A DNA stretch of 64,000 nt from Argyresthia goedartella. Taxonomy: Eukaryota > Arthropoda > Insecta > Lepidoptera > Argyresthiidae. The first letter of the stretch is position 1. Each line of letters begins with the position of its first letter. The stretch covers positions 9,255,829-9,319,828 of the forward strand of contig OX463836.1 in assembly GCA_949825045.1 (NCBI GenBank). The letters run 5' to 3'. Of this stretch, positions 19,006 to 29,672 are shown in pieces. A program made the translations under genes and the position numbers. Under the pieces are notes generated by a model. The model was given only the letters and a program-made list of their open reading frames with translations. It was not told where the DNA came from and made no database searches.

Positions 19006-20509
19006 AAGTCAAAGAAAAAGAAAAACAGTTAAAAATACATTTAAATCTGGAAATGACCCATCCGTTCGCCATTATTATAAAATTAAATCATTATTAACCC
19101 TTTCACTTCTCTGCTGGCCGGAAAAGAAAAAATAATGACATAACGATTATGGCAAATTTTATGTTGTTTCCCCACAAATGCCCACAATAGAATCTACAAT
19201 ACTCTAAGTGACGTCTGTCATAAAAGTTTCATTTTAGGGTTTACTTAAGTTTACAGGAATAAATTATTTGTTTATTCCATATATTTTCATAAACAAATAA
19301 TTTATAAACAGTTTTGTTTTATAATTTGAATCGGGAAATATTAAACTGCACATCGAAAATACTGATTTGCAGAGCAAATATCAGGGCAAAATGCTGCGGT
19401 AGCTTAGGTGAAGACTAAAAGAGGTGTGAGCGAAGCGAAGCCCCCTTTATCCTACGTGTTAGGTTGAACATTTAAGAACAACAAAAAATACTTAAAACAT
19501 AAACTTAAGCAGGACACATAAAATATTTAAAACATAAAAAGTGTTTTTGTTGATCCTTTTTTGCTGTGCAATTCAGTATTTTTGATGTGCGATTAAATAC
19601 TAGCCATTTTAATCTAGATTGATTTATGATTTTTCACTTTTTATTTCATGTTAAATAGCGTTTGAACGAAAAATAGTTCTCGGCAGATGCAATCGAGATA
19701 CTTTTATTAGGAATATTTTTTGAATATTGGTCATCACTTTTATTGGAATGTGTATTTTTGTGGCGGCGTCACATGGTAGTCTTCTGCTCCTTAACTCAGT
19801 CGGACATTTTGTGGAAAAAAAAATATATATACTATTTAATAATAATACTTTCTCGTAAGTGTAAGTGTAATTGCTTTTGATTTATAAAATTGTGTGCGAA
19901 TTTGAACAAACTACCAATCAAATGGTAATTCAGCCTACAAGCGCCCACGACACAGGCTACGCCTAGTGTAAAAACCACTGCAAAATCGTGTTATTGGATA
20001 ATAAACATTTTGAATGAATGGAACATTTTCGGATAATTACCATCAATGACACTTTAGAGCAAATTTTTTTTCCAAAGCAAACATAAAATGACTGACGCTT
20101 CAAAATATGCCGTGCAGCTTGTGCTACCCCGCGTACTGGGCTGCGATGCTACTAAATAAAAGCATTTTTCCTCAATCATGCGATACTTGCGATAAGCTAG
20201 CGCCTTTGGGACAAAAACTTATGCTACTGTTTCTTACTCGGCGATAGCGCGACTCTAGCATGATAGTGGTTTTTACGAGCCTGCAGGGCTACGACCGCTA
20301 CACACAGTGTTACTACGTTTCGAAAATAATATTCCCTATTGGATTGGAAAACTAGGGATGGAAAAAATTGTAAAAAGGCGTTGTTTCTGGTTTTTAAATT
20401 TTTACACAAAGCAAAACATAGGCGCCGTTGACAAAAATTTATAAGAGAAGCAAAATATGCATTGTATTGACCTGCGTGTTTCCGTGTTTCAAAATTTATT
20501 ACCAAGGTA
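19006..20509. other. No gene recognised; repeat pieces and a 16 bp inverted repeat
   Basis: ATAAATTATTTGTTTA (19259-19274) and its reverse complement (19290-19305) form a hairpin. 19425-19520 is the inverted partner of 10425-10515. 20224-20360 has a mildly GC-rich stretch, perhaps a dispersed repeat. An upstream exon for the recombinase-like gene should lie here or beyond, but none could be identified. Confidence 0.5.
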
Positions 20510-20830
20510 TGTGGGCTTCCTGATTTTGAACCTTATTGACTTAGCGAGCGAAGCGTCTCCGTTTCAGGATTGGACAAAAATGCTTTCGTATGTCTGTCTG
20601 TCCGGTTGCTCTCCTCTACAGGTCGCATTTCTCAACCAATTCTCGTGAAATTTTGTGAGCAGGTTGGATAATTAAATATATTTTTTTAGTCGATTCAGTT
20701 TTTGGATTTTTTTCAAATGGCGGAGGTATGGGATTTGAAAATGTAAAAAAACCGCTACAGCCCAAACGGCTTGACGGATTTTTACAAATGACATGTCGTT
20801 GGATTCGTGGTGACCGTGAGATTGACACAG
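20510..20830 (+). repeat. Dispersed non-coding repeat (recognised style, family unassigned)
   Basis: CTCTCCTCTACAGGTCGCAT, ATGGCGGAGGTATGGGATTT and GCCCAAACGGCTTGACGGAT resemble a high-copy lepidopteran repeat. No second copy in the window confirms it, so this rests on recognition. Confidence 0.45.
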
Positions 20831-20892
20831 ACTATTTCATTTTAGTAAAAAATTGCAAAATGTAGCTTACAAAGTTATTGGTGCGAATGAAT

Positions 20893-21305
20893 TGAATCTC
20901 CAGTACATAATTGGGCCCCTGCATGTGCTCCATGTTGTCATACACATTCATGCTATCTGTTGAACCTGTAATTTTCAAGTTTTGGTTTAATGCTCAGTAG
21001 CATGATATTAGGCCTAGAAGTACAATGCTACAAGCTTAGATTGTGGGGCTCTAATTTTTCGATCAGTAAGTCATACATAATACGTGTTGGGAGCAAAAGG
21101 GTTGCTAATGACCACAAACTTCTCATTGAAATCGTCGAAAACCCTGTATCATGAAAACTATTACAAACAGTAATGTCACAAACATGAACCCATCCTCCAC
21201 CTACGCCAGTGTGCAAGCAAAGCCGGTGGCTGTTGCATGTGGTTTATTTTGAAGGAGCCTTTGTAACTACGAAGGCTGAACAAGTTACAGAAGCATGGCC
21301 ATTTT
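20893..21305 (+). repeat. Dispersed repeat, family X (forward copy)
   Basis: Closely matches the reverse complement of 29123-29535. Landmarks include TCCAGTACATAATTGGGCCC, ATGCTCAGTAGCATGATATT, GAGCAAAAGGGTTGCTAATG, CTACGCCAGTGTGCAAGCAA and ACTACGAAGGCTGAACAAGT. ORFs of 60-70 codons across it occur in both copies but carry no recognisable domain. Confidence 0.85.
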
Positions 21306-21475
21306 TAGGGATCAGTACCCGAAGGGTGCCAAACGGGACCCTATTTCTAAGCCTCCGCCGTCCGTCCGTCTGTCACCGGGCTCTACCGGATCAACCGAAA
21401 TAGGTAGAGAGCTGAAATTTTCACAGAGGGTGTATTTCTACTGCCGCTATAACAAACAATAATAAAACATACCGG
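21306..21475 (-). repeat. MITE fragment, same family as 7054-7457
   Basis: GTACCCGAAGGGTGCCAAAC ... CCGTCCGTCCGTCTGTCACC ... GAGAGCTGAAATTTTCACAG matches the reverse complement of the 3' half of the reference copy. It is joined directly to repeat X here; the partner locus (29041-29122) shows the same junction, so the two may travel as one unit. Confidence 0.7.
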
Positions 21476-22021
21476 TTTTTAAGAATTTAAAGTAGTAACC
21501 ATACAAGAGATTATTAGTATGGCCATTTTCTTAGCCATTTTGTTTTATTTATTTATCGGTGAACTGAACTTGACTCTCCCGATATTGGACGCTTCTTCAC
21601 CGCGCCGGCCCGTCCCGACTCCGACATCAGTGGACGCTTCCTGACAGAACCGGCTCCGACATGCCGGCGCCGGCGGCAGCAAGTCTACCACTGGTGTCCA
21701 CCTGACAGTTTTATGAATGTGTTGTGTACACATGCAAAATTTCCTTGTGTACGTCCGGGTGGCGTGATCCTGTGACACGTGTCGTCGCGTGTCGTGTCAG
21801 TTCAGTGAAGAATCTATCTGTCAGCGTCGGGTCGTTGTCGTTGAGTATTGTCGTGTCGGGCCGGGTCGTTGCCGTGCCGGTTTGGTGAAGAAGCGACCAT
21901 TAACGGAAAAGATCTTTAATTGAATTTTGTGCTCAGTTATTAGTCATTGTATACGATTAATAATTGCTCATTCGAATTATATTAACTAATATTAGGTTTT
22001 TTATCATATTTGATTTTATTT
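21476..22021. other. No gene recognised; GTCGTGTCG-rich patch
   Basis: 21780-21890 carries repeated GTCGTGTCGGG / GGGTCGTTG motifs of higher GC than the surroundings. No ORF was recognised. Confidence 0.4.
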
Positions 22022-22026
22022 CTGTA
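22022..22026 (+). repeat. Target-site duplication CTGTA, left copy (BEL/Pao element)
   Basis: CTGTA immediately before the TG of the 5' LTR; repeated at 28251-28255 after the CA of the 3' LTR. A 5 bp duplication fits BEL/Pao integration. Confidence 0.9.
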
Positions 22027-22298
22027 TGTTGGCGCCACCTAGCGAAGAAGATGGGAAGCTTTTGATGTGCTCGTACTCAAGCCTGCGTCTGCGCATGATG
22101 CAGTAGTTTGGTTTTTTCGCCGCTGCGCTAGGGTAGCACAGTTCGTCGTCGTCATCGTCATTCGTTATCTAACCTTTGAGATGTAACATTATAATTTTCA
22201 TCCTCAATAAAACGTTTTTTAAAAGCTGTAAAATAAAGAGCATTCATTTTGGTCTACCACAATTAATAAGAAAGGATAGCTTGGCCAGAGGCGAAACA
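22027..22298 (+). repeat. BEL/Pao 5' LTR
   Basis: Starts TGTTGGCGCCACCTAGCGAA, ends GGCGAAACA. Contains AATAAA motifs (about 22206 and 22233). The promoter is presumably here; no TATA was confirmed. Sequence equals 27979-28250. Confidence 0.95.
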
Positions 22299-22571
22299 TA
22301 TTGGTTCTTCGTCGCCGATACTTCATTGAAGCAGCAGAGTCAACCTACACGTGGCAAGCAAGACTCGAGAAGAAGACGATTCAAGATAAATGGTCAGACT
22401 TTCCTTTCTAATCCTACTCCTCTCAATCGCGTTGTGTTAATACCGTGTTGTGATTTTGGCATTACAGTTTGGGTGCGTTGTTAGCGTAGTTAACGCCGGC
22501 CGGCTCGCGACACGTGGCTTCACTTCTTTACGACTTGTGAGTACCTTTGCTTTCACTTATAAGCCACCAAA

Positions 22572-25500
22572 ATGCCTGTAGACGACGCCATCCCCAGTGT
22601 TAGTGCATGTAAAACGTCCTCGTCATCTAATGAATCCGTTAACCTCAGTGACCTCAAGAAACAAAGAGGTGTCGTTAAGGGGAAACTAACCTTGTTCGAG
22701 AAGTTTGTAATTAAATTTGATGCCGCGATTCTAACTAAATCGCAAAAAGCGGAGTTAGATATGCGTATGCAAACAGCGGTTACAGTTTTTCAAGATTTCG
22801 ATAATATCCAAAGCAGGATCGAGTCCCAGGTTAATGAAACCGAATTGTTACTTCATCTCGAATATAGGGAATTATTTAAAGAGCAATACTATAGCAGTAT
22901 GGCATCAGCCAAATGTTTATTAGATAATGATGACGAGGGCAGTTCCAGGTGCATTCATTCGAGTAAAGCAAACGAGTTCGCCCCTGTAAACGTTAAATTA
23001 CCCTATATCAAGCTACCTACATTTGATGGGTCGTACGATCAGTGGTTAGAGTTCAAGAACTCATACGTAACGATGATTCACAAGCGAACTGATCTAGATT
23101 CGATTCAAAAATTTCATTATTTGAGGTCATCTCTTAGTGGCAGCGCACTACAAGTCATTAGTGCATTAGAGTTCACCGCTGCAAACTACACTCACGCGTG
23201 GGAGCTAATTGAAAGTAGATTCCATAATAGTCGACTTTTGGTGCATAATCATGTCAAATCGTTGTTTACGATATCACAACTAACAAAAGAGTCTCCTTCG
23301 TATATCAGAAAGTTGATTGATACCATTCTGCGAAACTTGCGCGCTCTTAAAACGTTGGGTGAGCCGACAGAGTCGTGGGACACTCTAATTATTTATTTAG
23401 TCGTTTCAAAGTTAGATGTTTCCACTGAACGCGAATGGGAAACCCACAAAGGGTCAATCATCTCTGATACGCGAAACGAGTCTGGTTCAACCATGAAATT
23501 GGATGATTTACTTACATTCCTAAAAAACAGGGCTGACATGTTAGAAATGATAAACGCGAATCATAGTAAAAGCTCTCCGTTTCTTAAACAAGAGAATAAG
23601 CAAAGCGAAAACAAAAAGTCCAATTCGCATCAGCAACCATCGCAACACGTACACAGCTATGTAACTACCCGCAATAGCAATTATAAATCGGATAAACGTT
23701 CTGCCGCTCGCGCGGGTACTAACAGCTGTGCTATGTGCAAAAATAATCATGCGTTATACACTTGTCCACAGTTTTTAAACATGGCTGTTAAGGATAGGGT
23801 GAAATTCGTTGAGAAAAATAACATTTGTCGAAACTGCTTGCGTCCGGCGGAACATTCGATCGATGAATGTTTTTTCGGACCCTGCAAACAATGTCATCGT
23901 AAAAAACACAATACTTTGATATGTGAGGATAGTTCAGTAAACGTTAACGGAGCAGAACTTTCAACTGTGCGTGCGCATATGTCACAAACAGCTGATAGTG
24001 CCCCGTCTGCTATCAACACAACCGCGTTACATACTATGGCCTCGGACGGCAATGCTGAAGTAGTCGGATCGCTTTCAGCAACATCAAACATGGTGTTACC
24101 AACCGTTTTGCTGTCCACAGCTTTGATAGACGTTTTAGACGATAATAACAAAGTACACACGGTACGCGCGCTCCTTGATAACGGGAGTCAACATTGTTTT
24201 ATCTCCGAGAGATTATGTAAACGATTAAACGTTCAATATTTACAGTCCACTATTCGAGTCTCGGGTGTAGGACAATCAGTCACACAGTCGAGTCAACATT
24301 GCGATATTGTGATGCAGTCGAAATTAAACGATTATAAAACAAAAATTCGTTGCCTAGTTTTGCCATCCATTACTTCGGCGCTGCCGTCCTCGGCCATTGA
24401 TCTGGATTCGTTGCAAATACCAGATAATGTACAACTCGCGGACCCCACGTTTTATGTACCCTCAGAAATCGATATACTTATCGGGGCAGATAAGTTTTGG
24501 GAGTTGTTAACCGAAGATAGAATACGTTTATCAAACGGACCTTACCTTCAAAACTCAAAGTTAGGATGGATAGTTTCCGGCCCGATTTTTAACGCGACAA
24601 GCTTGCAGTTAAAACACGTTCAATGCAACTTCACTCAATCGGTAGACATGCAGTTGAGACGGTTTTGGGAAATCGAGGATATTCCCAAGGCGGGCAGTAT
24701 CCTGACGGAGGGTGAACGGAAATGTGAGGATCTCTTTATCAAAACAACTAAACGAGATGATGAAGGTCGGTTTTCCGTCAGAGTACCGTTAAAAGAATCA
24801 GCTGACGTGCTCGGTGACTCATACGTTCTAGCGAAAAATCGATTCATGTCGCTAGAACGTAAATTACAACGTTTGCCTCAATACAAACAGCTGTATTGTG
24901 ATTTTATGCGAGAGTATGAAGACTTAGGTCACATGACTCGTATAGATAAGTACGATTCCCCTCACTATTTTCTCTGTCATCATGGTGTGTTCAGGGAAAG
25001 TAGTTCAACTACCAAGTTGCGTGTAGTATTCGATGGTAGCGCAGCTACCACGTCCAAAAAGTCGTTAAATGACATTCAATATATAGGCCCCCCTTTGCAA
25101 AATGATATTATTTCGATTCTCCTGAGATTCCGTAACTTCGCATACGTAGCGTGCGCGGATGTCGAAAAAATGTATCGGCAGATTCTGATACAACAGGATC
25201 AAAGACGTTTACAACTTATCCTGTGGCGCGAAAGTCCCTCTGATGATCTCCGTGTCTATCAATTGAACACAGTAACGTATGGTACTGCGTCCGCACCCTA
25301 CCTTAGTATTCGTTGCCTCAAGCAACTTGCCCAGGAGTGCAGTGATGACGTAGTGGCAAACGTTATTCGTGATCATTTTTACGTTGATGATTTGATTACC
25401 GGTCATGATGATCAAAACGAGTTGGTTGAGATATGTAGGAAGACCTCTCGTGTCCTGGAATCTGCATGCTTACCGTTACGCAAATGGACGTTCAATTGTG

Positions 25501-27926
25501 ACGTCACTACGGATATATCGAAAGAATTGTGTATAGGAGAACTGTCTCAAAATAAAACTCTAGGGTTGGGTTGGCTAAATAAAAGTGATGAGCTGCATTT
25601 TACCACAAAAATTGATAAGACGTCAAAACTGACAAAACGAGTTATGTTGTCAGTTGTTTCACAGATATACGATCCGTTAGGTCTCCTAGCCCCCGCAGTT
25701 ATTATCTCAAAAATACTATTGCAAAGGCTTTGGCTGAGTAAGATCGATTGGGACGACAATGTGTCAGATGAAATTGCTAAGTCTTGGAACACTTTTATAA
25801 AATCATTGCATTGTTTACACGAATTACGAATTCCTAGATTTGTTAGGACCATTGGTGCTCAATACTCTGAGCTACACGTTTTCACGGACGCGTCAGAGTG
25901 CGCATACGGCGCCTGCGCGTACATACGTACATATAGTGATAACGCACCAGTTACAGTAAAACTGTTGTGTGCTAAGAGTAAAGTTTCGCCGCTCAAGGCA
26001 ATCAGCATACCGCGATTAGAGTTATGCGGTGCAGTGATAGGAGCTAAACTGTACCAAAAAATAGTTGAAAGTCTCTCATTTAAATTCGATAAAGTATATT
26101 TTTGGACAGATTCAACCATTGTCATGGGTTGGTTGCGAATGTCACCGCACTTATTAAAAACGTTCGTTCAAAATCGAGTAACAGAAATAAACGATATAAC
26201 GGGTGATGCTATCTGGTTACATGTTAAGAGTCAGGACAATCCTGCTGATCTTGTTTCGAGAGGCATGTACCTCGATACACTTAATAATTGTAATATATGG
26301 TGGAACGGGCCATCATTTTTACATGAATCCGATTTAGATTGGGCAAAAAGTCCTAAAATAAACGATTCCCTTACGTTACCCGAATTAAAGTCAAAAACAG
26401 TCGCCATGGTTTGCAATGATGTGAAGGATATTTTTGATTTTAATAGATTCTCTTCATTCAATCGTATGCATCGAGCTGGAGCTTATATACTGCGTTTCTT
26501 ACACAATGCTCGCAGCCGGCGATTGAATGTGGATCGCAAAACCGGTCCATTAGCAGTAGGTGAGTTGGACGCCGCGCTTCACTTGTTGACACGAATAGCT
26601 CAATCGGAATCATTTCCCGAAGATTACAATAATCTACTAAACAATTCTCACAAGAAGTGTAAAAACACTAAAATCACGGGTCTAAATGTGTTCCTTGATG
26701 AAAACAAGTTATTGCGAGTCGGTGGAAGGTTGTGTAATTCATCCAACTTTGATTATAACAAGAAGCATCCGTGGTTATTGTGTAGTAAACATCGATTCAC
26801 GGTGTTATTATTTCAATCTCAGCACAAACAATTACTTCACGCGGGACCACAACTTCTTTTATCTACCATGCGTGAGTGTTGGTGGCCATTAGGCGCAAGA
26901 AACCTTGCCAGGAAAATTGTGCATCAGTGTGTAACTTGTGCTCGAATCAAGGGAAAAACATTGACACCAATTATGGGTAATTTGCCGTCTGAGCGTTTAG
27001 AACCTGGATTCCCTTTCATGAAAACGGGCGTTGATTTTTTGGGTCCAGTGTATATCCTTAATCGAAGAGGAAGAGGAGCGGTTCTGATAAAAGGTTATAT
27101 TTGTTTATTTATCTGCTTTGCTACTCGAGCAATACACCTGGAACTGGCTAGTGGTCTCTCTACTAATGATTATATACTTTGTTTAAAACGTTTTATTTCC
27201 CGTCGTGGGAAACCCAGCCAGATATTTTCAGATAACGGAAAAAATCTGGTTGGTTGTGAAAAAGAATTTTCATTAAATAATGATGTTCAGAAAATCATTG
27301 ACTTTGCCAGTAATGATGGCATACAATTTACATTCATTCCTCCGTATGCTCCTCATTTTGGTGGCTTGTGGGAAGCAGGGGTCAAGTCGTGTAAATTTCA
27401 TCTTAGACGAATTGTAGGAAATGCTAAATTAACGTACGAGGAATTCAGCACGGTATTGACACAAATCGAAGCCGTCCTGAATTCCCGTCCCATGTCCCCT
27501 CTGTCCACAGATCCATCTGATTTTACCCCTCTAAGTCCTGGCCATTTTCTCATCGGACGACAGATGACAGCACCAGCTTGCAAGGACTTGACGGCTGCAA
27601 ATACTCAACGACTGATTCGATATGACAGAGTGGAGCAGTTGAGACAACATTTTTGGCAACGCTGGTCGACAGAATATGTGTCGGAGCTGCAGCAACGGAA
27701 GAAATGGAAGGACCATAAAGAGGATCTAGCTCTGGAAACTCTCGTCCTAATCAAAGACGAGAACTTACCTCCCCTAAAATGGAGATTGGGGAGAATTATT
27801 CGTATTTTCACAGGCAAAGACGGAGTATCCCGTGTTGCTGATATGCGCACGGCCACAGGTGTGGTCCGACGCGCCTTTTCAAAGATCTGCCCGCTACCAG
27901 TGCAGCTCGCAGATGACAACCAATGA
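22572..27926 (+). CDS. BEL/Pao gag-pol polyprotein
   Basis: 1,784 codons, ATG in CACCAAAATG, no internal stop or frameshift. In order: a Gag-like N-terminal half with the DUF1759-type region (KLPTFDGSYDQWLEFKNSY, about 145-310); Cys-rich knuckles (CAMCKNNHALYTC about 386, CRNCLRPAEHSIDEC about 419, CKQCHRKKHNTLIC about 438); an aspartic protease of DUF1758 type with LLDNGSQHC (about 534), where Asn replaces the usual Ser/Thr of D-S/T-G; reverse transcriptase with FYVDD (Asp939/940); RNase H with FTDASE (about 1104) and FWTDS; integrase with an HHCC finger (about 1418-1450) and a D-D-E core at GVDFLGP (about 1487), SDNG (about 1553) and LWEAG (about 1599); and a DUF5641-type tail (about 1680-1776). 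It supplies all functions for copying via RNA and integration. Gag and Pol share one frame, usual for this group. Confidence 0.95.
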   Translation: MPVDDAIPSVSACKTSSSSNESVNLSDLKKQRGVVKGKLTLFEKFVIKFDAAILTKSQKAELDMRMQTAVTVFQDFDNIQSRIESQVNETELLLHLEYRELFKEQYYSSMASAKCLLDNDDEGSSRCIHSSKANEFAPVNVKLPYIKLPTFDGSYDQWLEFKNSYVTMIHKRTDLDSIQKFHYLRSSLSGSALQVISALEFTAANYTHAWELIESRFHNSRLLVHNHVKSLFTISQLTKESPSYIRKLIDTILRNLRALKTLGEPTESWDTLIIYLVVSKLDVSTEREWETHKGSIISDTRNESGSTMKLDDLLTFLKNRADMLEMINANHSKSSPFLKQENKQSENKKSNSHQQPSQHVHSYVTTRNSNYKSDKRSAARAGTNSCAMCKNNHALYTCPQFLNMAVKDRVKFVEKNNICRNCLRPAEHSIDECFFGPCKQCHRKKHNTLICEDSSVNVNGAELSTVRAHMSQTADSAPSAINTTALHTMASDGNAEVVGSLSATSNMVLPTVLLSTALIDVLDDNNKVHTVRALLDNGSQHCFISERLCKRLNVQYLQSTIRVSGVGQSVTQSSQHCDIVMQSKLNDYKTKIRCLVLPSITSALPSSAIDLDSLQIPDNVQLADPTFYVPSEIDILIGADKFWELLTEDRIRLSNGPYLQNSKLGWIVSGPIFNATSLQLKHVQCNFTQSVDMQLRRFWEIEDIPKAGSILTEGERKCEDLFIKTTKRDDEGRFSVRVPLKESADVLGDSYVLAKNRFMSLERKLQRLPQYKQLYCDFMREYEDLGHMTRIDKYDSPHYFLCHHGVFRESSSTTKLRVVFDGSAATTSKKSLNDIQYIGPPLQNDIISILLRFRNFAYVACADVEKMYRQILIQQDQRRLQLILWRESPSDDLRVYQLNTVTYGTASAPYLSIRCLKQLAQECSDDVVANVIRDHFYVDDLITGHDDQNELVEICRKTSRVLESACLPLRKWTFNCDVTTDISKELCIGELSQNKTLGLGWLNKSDELHFTTKIDKTSKLTKRVMLSVVSQIYDPLGLLAPAVIISKILLQRLWLSKIDWDDNVSDEIAKSWNTFIKSLHCLHELRIPRFVRTIGAQYSELHVFTDASECAYGACAYIRTYSDNAPVTVKLLCAKSKVSPLKAISIPRLELCGAVIGAKLYQKIVESLSFKFDKVYFWTDSTIVMGWLRMSPHLLKTFVQNRVTEINDITGDAIWLHVKSQDNPADLVSRGMYLDTLNNCNIWWNGPSFLHESDLDWAKSPKINDSLTLPELKSKTVAMVCNDVKDIFDFNRFSSFNRMHRAGAYILRFLHNARSRRLNVDRKTGPLAVGELDAALHLLTRIAQSESFPEDYNNLLNNSHKKCKNTKITGLNVFLDENKLLRVGGRLCNSSNFDYNKKHPWLLCSKHRFTVLLFQSQHKQLLHAGPQLLLSTMRECWWPLGARNLARKIVHQCVTCARIKGKTLTPIMGNLPSERLEPGFPFMKTGVDFLGPVYILNRRGRGAVLIKGYICLFICFATRAIHLELASGLSTNDYILCLKRFISRRGKPSQIFSDNGKNLVGCEKEFSLNNDVQKIIDFASNDGIQFTFIPPYAPHFGGLWEAGVKSCKFHLRRIVGNAKLTYEEFSTVLTQIEAVLNSRPMSPLSTDPSDFTPLSPGHFLIGRQMTAPACKDLTAANTQRLIRYDRVEQLRQHFWQRWSTEYVSELQQRKKWKDHKEDLALETLVLIKDENLPPLKWRLGRIIRIFTGKDGVSRVADMRTATGVVRRAFSKICPLPVQLADDNQ

Positions 27927-27978
27927 TGACCAGGTCTACATTCCACGTTGGAAGTACGTGCTTCCAAGGCCCGGGGCA

Positions 27979-28250
27979 TGTTGGCGCCACCTAGCGAAGA
28001 AGATGGGAAGCTTTTGATGTGCTCGTACTCAAGCCTGCGTCTGCGCATGATGCAGTAGTTTGGTTTTTTCGCCGCTGCGCTAGGGTAGCACAGTTCGTCG
28101 TCGTCATCGTCATTCGTTATCTAACCTTTGAGATGTAACATTATAATTTTCATCCTCAATAAAACGTTTTTTAAAAGCTGTAAAATAAAGAGCATTCATT
28201 TTGGTCTACCACAATTAATAAGAAAGGATAGCTTGGCCAGAGGCGAAACA
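27979..28250 (+). repeat. BEL/Pao 3' LTR
   Basis: 272 bp, same sequence as the 5' LTR, followed by CTGTA (28251-28255). Confidence 0.95.
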
Positions 28251-28255
28251 CTGTA
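28251..28255 (+). repeat. Target-site duplication CTGTA, right copy
   Basis: Matches 22022-22026. Confidence 0.9.
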
Positions 28256-28499
28256 AATAAGTTACTCAATTTCTATCCACTTCCGGTTTCAATGAGCAAA
28301 TAGTTACGTTAACCTGAGTACATAGTTCAAAACTTACAAACTACTTACACAAAACTCTTTTTCGATGTACGGCCTGAATGTAGTCCTACCTAGTATTTAA
28401 TCGGGCTACGGGTAGCCCGAGGGTCTCCACGCCAGATAGCTGCTTATTTGCACCCATTGAGGCCCCTGCGTAGACTCCGCCGCTGAGCGCAGTGAACAC

Positions 28500-28985
28500 A
28501 AAAAATCTAAATGTGAAATGTAATTGTAAAACAATTGAGCTGGTCAGCCAACATACCTACCTAGGTCTTGTAATAGATACTAAATTTGACTGGTCTCCCC
28601 ATATAGACCAACTATGTACAAAATAAATAAATAAATTAAAAAAAAACTTAAGCTAAATTATCTATACTACTACAACATATTACGAATGCTGTACATGTCA
28701 CTTGCAGACTCCGTTATTACCTATCTTATGGCTTATCTAGTTACGGGAGAACTTGTAAAACGAATCTTGATAAGATACATAACCTACAGTACAGATTACT
28801 GAAATCTATAGTTCCTAATTATATTAAAATTAAGTATAAAAATAATGAAAAAGGAATGTTTGGCCATTTTAATGTAGTAAACATCTTTGATAAAATAAAA
28901 ATAGCTTTAACATATGAATATGCATGTAAGATTAATAAACTAGAAATAAAAGTTAGACCCTCAAGATTAAGACACCTAACAGAAT
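28500..28985 (+). pseudogene. LINE reverse-transcriptase C-terminal remnant
   Basis: Broken frames contain TYLGLVIDTKFDWSPHID (about 28552-28608), the post-catalytic YLG...W-x-x-HI motif of non-LTR RTs. A stretch near 28745-28800 (GRTCKTNLDKIHNLQYRLLK) follows, then a C-terminal region to about 28980. Stops and a low-complexity insertion (about 28625-28650) interrupt it. Confidence 0.7.
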
Positions 28986-29040
28986 ATATACATAATACAT
29001 ACATAAGCCTATGTATGTATTACCTAAATATGTAAATGTG

Positions 29041-29122
29041 CACGGTAAACGACAGACGGATGGACGGCGGAGGCATAGCAATAGGGTCCCGTTTGGCTCC
29101 CTTCGGGTAATGATCCCTTAAA
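29041..29122 (+). repeat. MITE 3' fragment, same family as 7054-7457
   Basis: GACAGACGGATGGACGGCGG ... AATAGGGTCCCGTTTGG ... CTTCGGGTAATGATCCCTTA. It joins repeat X exactly as at 21306. Confidence 0.65.
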
Positions 29123-29535
29123 ATGGCCAGGTGAGTATCTTCTGTAACTTGTTCAGCCTTCGTAGTTACAAAGGCTCCTTCAAAATAAACCACATGCAAC
29201 AGCCACCGGCTTTGCTTGCACACTGGCGTAGGTGGAGGATGGGTTCATGTTTGTGACATTACTGTTTGTAGTTTTCATGATACAGGGTTTTCGACGATTT
29301 CAATGAGAAGTTTGTGGTCATTAGCAACCCTTTTGCTCCCAACATGTATTATGTATGACTTACTGATCGAAAATTAGAGTCCCACAATCCAAGCTTGTAG
29401 CATTGTACTTCTAGGCTTAAATATCATGCTACTGAGCATTAAACCAAAACTTCAAAATTACAGGTTCTACAGATAGCATGAATGTCTATGACAACATGGA
29501 GCACATGCAGGGGCCAAATTATGTACTGGAGATTG
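29123..29535 (-). repeat. Dispersed repeat, family X (reverse copy)
   Basis: Reverse complement of 20893-21305 with scattered differences. The two copies flank the BEL/Pao element in opposite orientation, about 8 kb apart. Confidence 0.85.
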
Positions 29536-29672
29536 CATCGCGACCGCTGCGAAGGGCGCAAAATGCCGTATTTGACATTCAGTCTCCAAGCAAAAGCCAA
29601 CGACAAGCCAAATACGGAATTTTGCGCCATCGGAGCGGTCGCGATGCAATCTCCAGTACGGAATTGGGCCCC
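29510..29672. repeat. Foldback: about 64 bp imperfect inverted repeat, 35-base loop
   Basis: GTACTGGAGATTGCATCGCG ... CGCAAAATGCCGTATTTG (left) pairs with CAAATACGGAATTTTGCGCC ... GCGATGCAATCTCCAGTAC (right), about 90% by eye. It overlaps the end of repeat X, whose other copy carries only one arm. Confidence 0.9.

Larger units (their letters stand above)
22027..28250 (+). mobile_element. Complete BEL/Pao LTR retrotransposon
   Basis: 6.2 kb element with 272 bp LTRs, each TG...CA, flanked by CTGTA. By eye the two LTRs show no differences, implying very recent insertion. The single gag-pol ORF is intact and no env-like ORF follows. A candidate primer-binding site (TGGTTCTTCG at 22302) lies 3 bp after the 5' LTR; the tRNA was not identified. 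The tract before the 3' LTR (AAGGCCCGGGGCA) is a poor polypurine tract. Confidence 0.95.

Noticed and set aside
20224..20505. 93-codon minus-strand ORF
   Set aside because: No domain, repeat-like sequence, and no support from neighbours.
23541..27716. Minus-strand ORFs of 60-100 codons across the BEL/Pao element
   Set aside because: All are antisense shadows of the gag-pol frame.
22027..28250. Envelope gene in the BEL/Pao element
   Set aside because: Only 52 bases separate the polyprotein stop from the 3' LTR.
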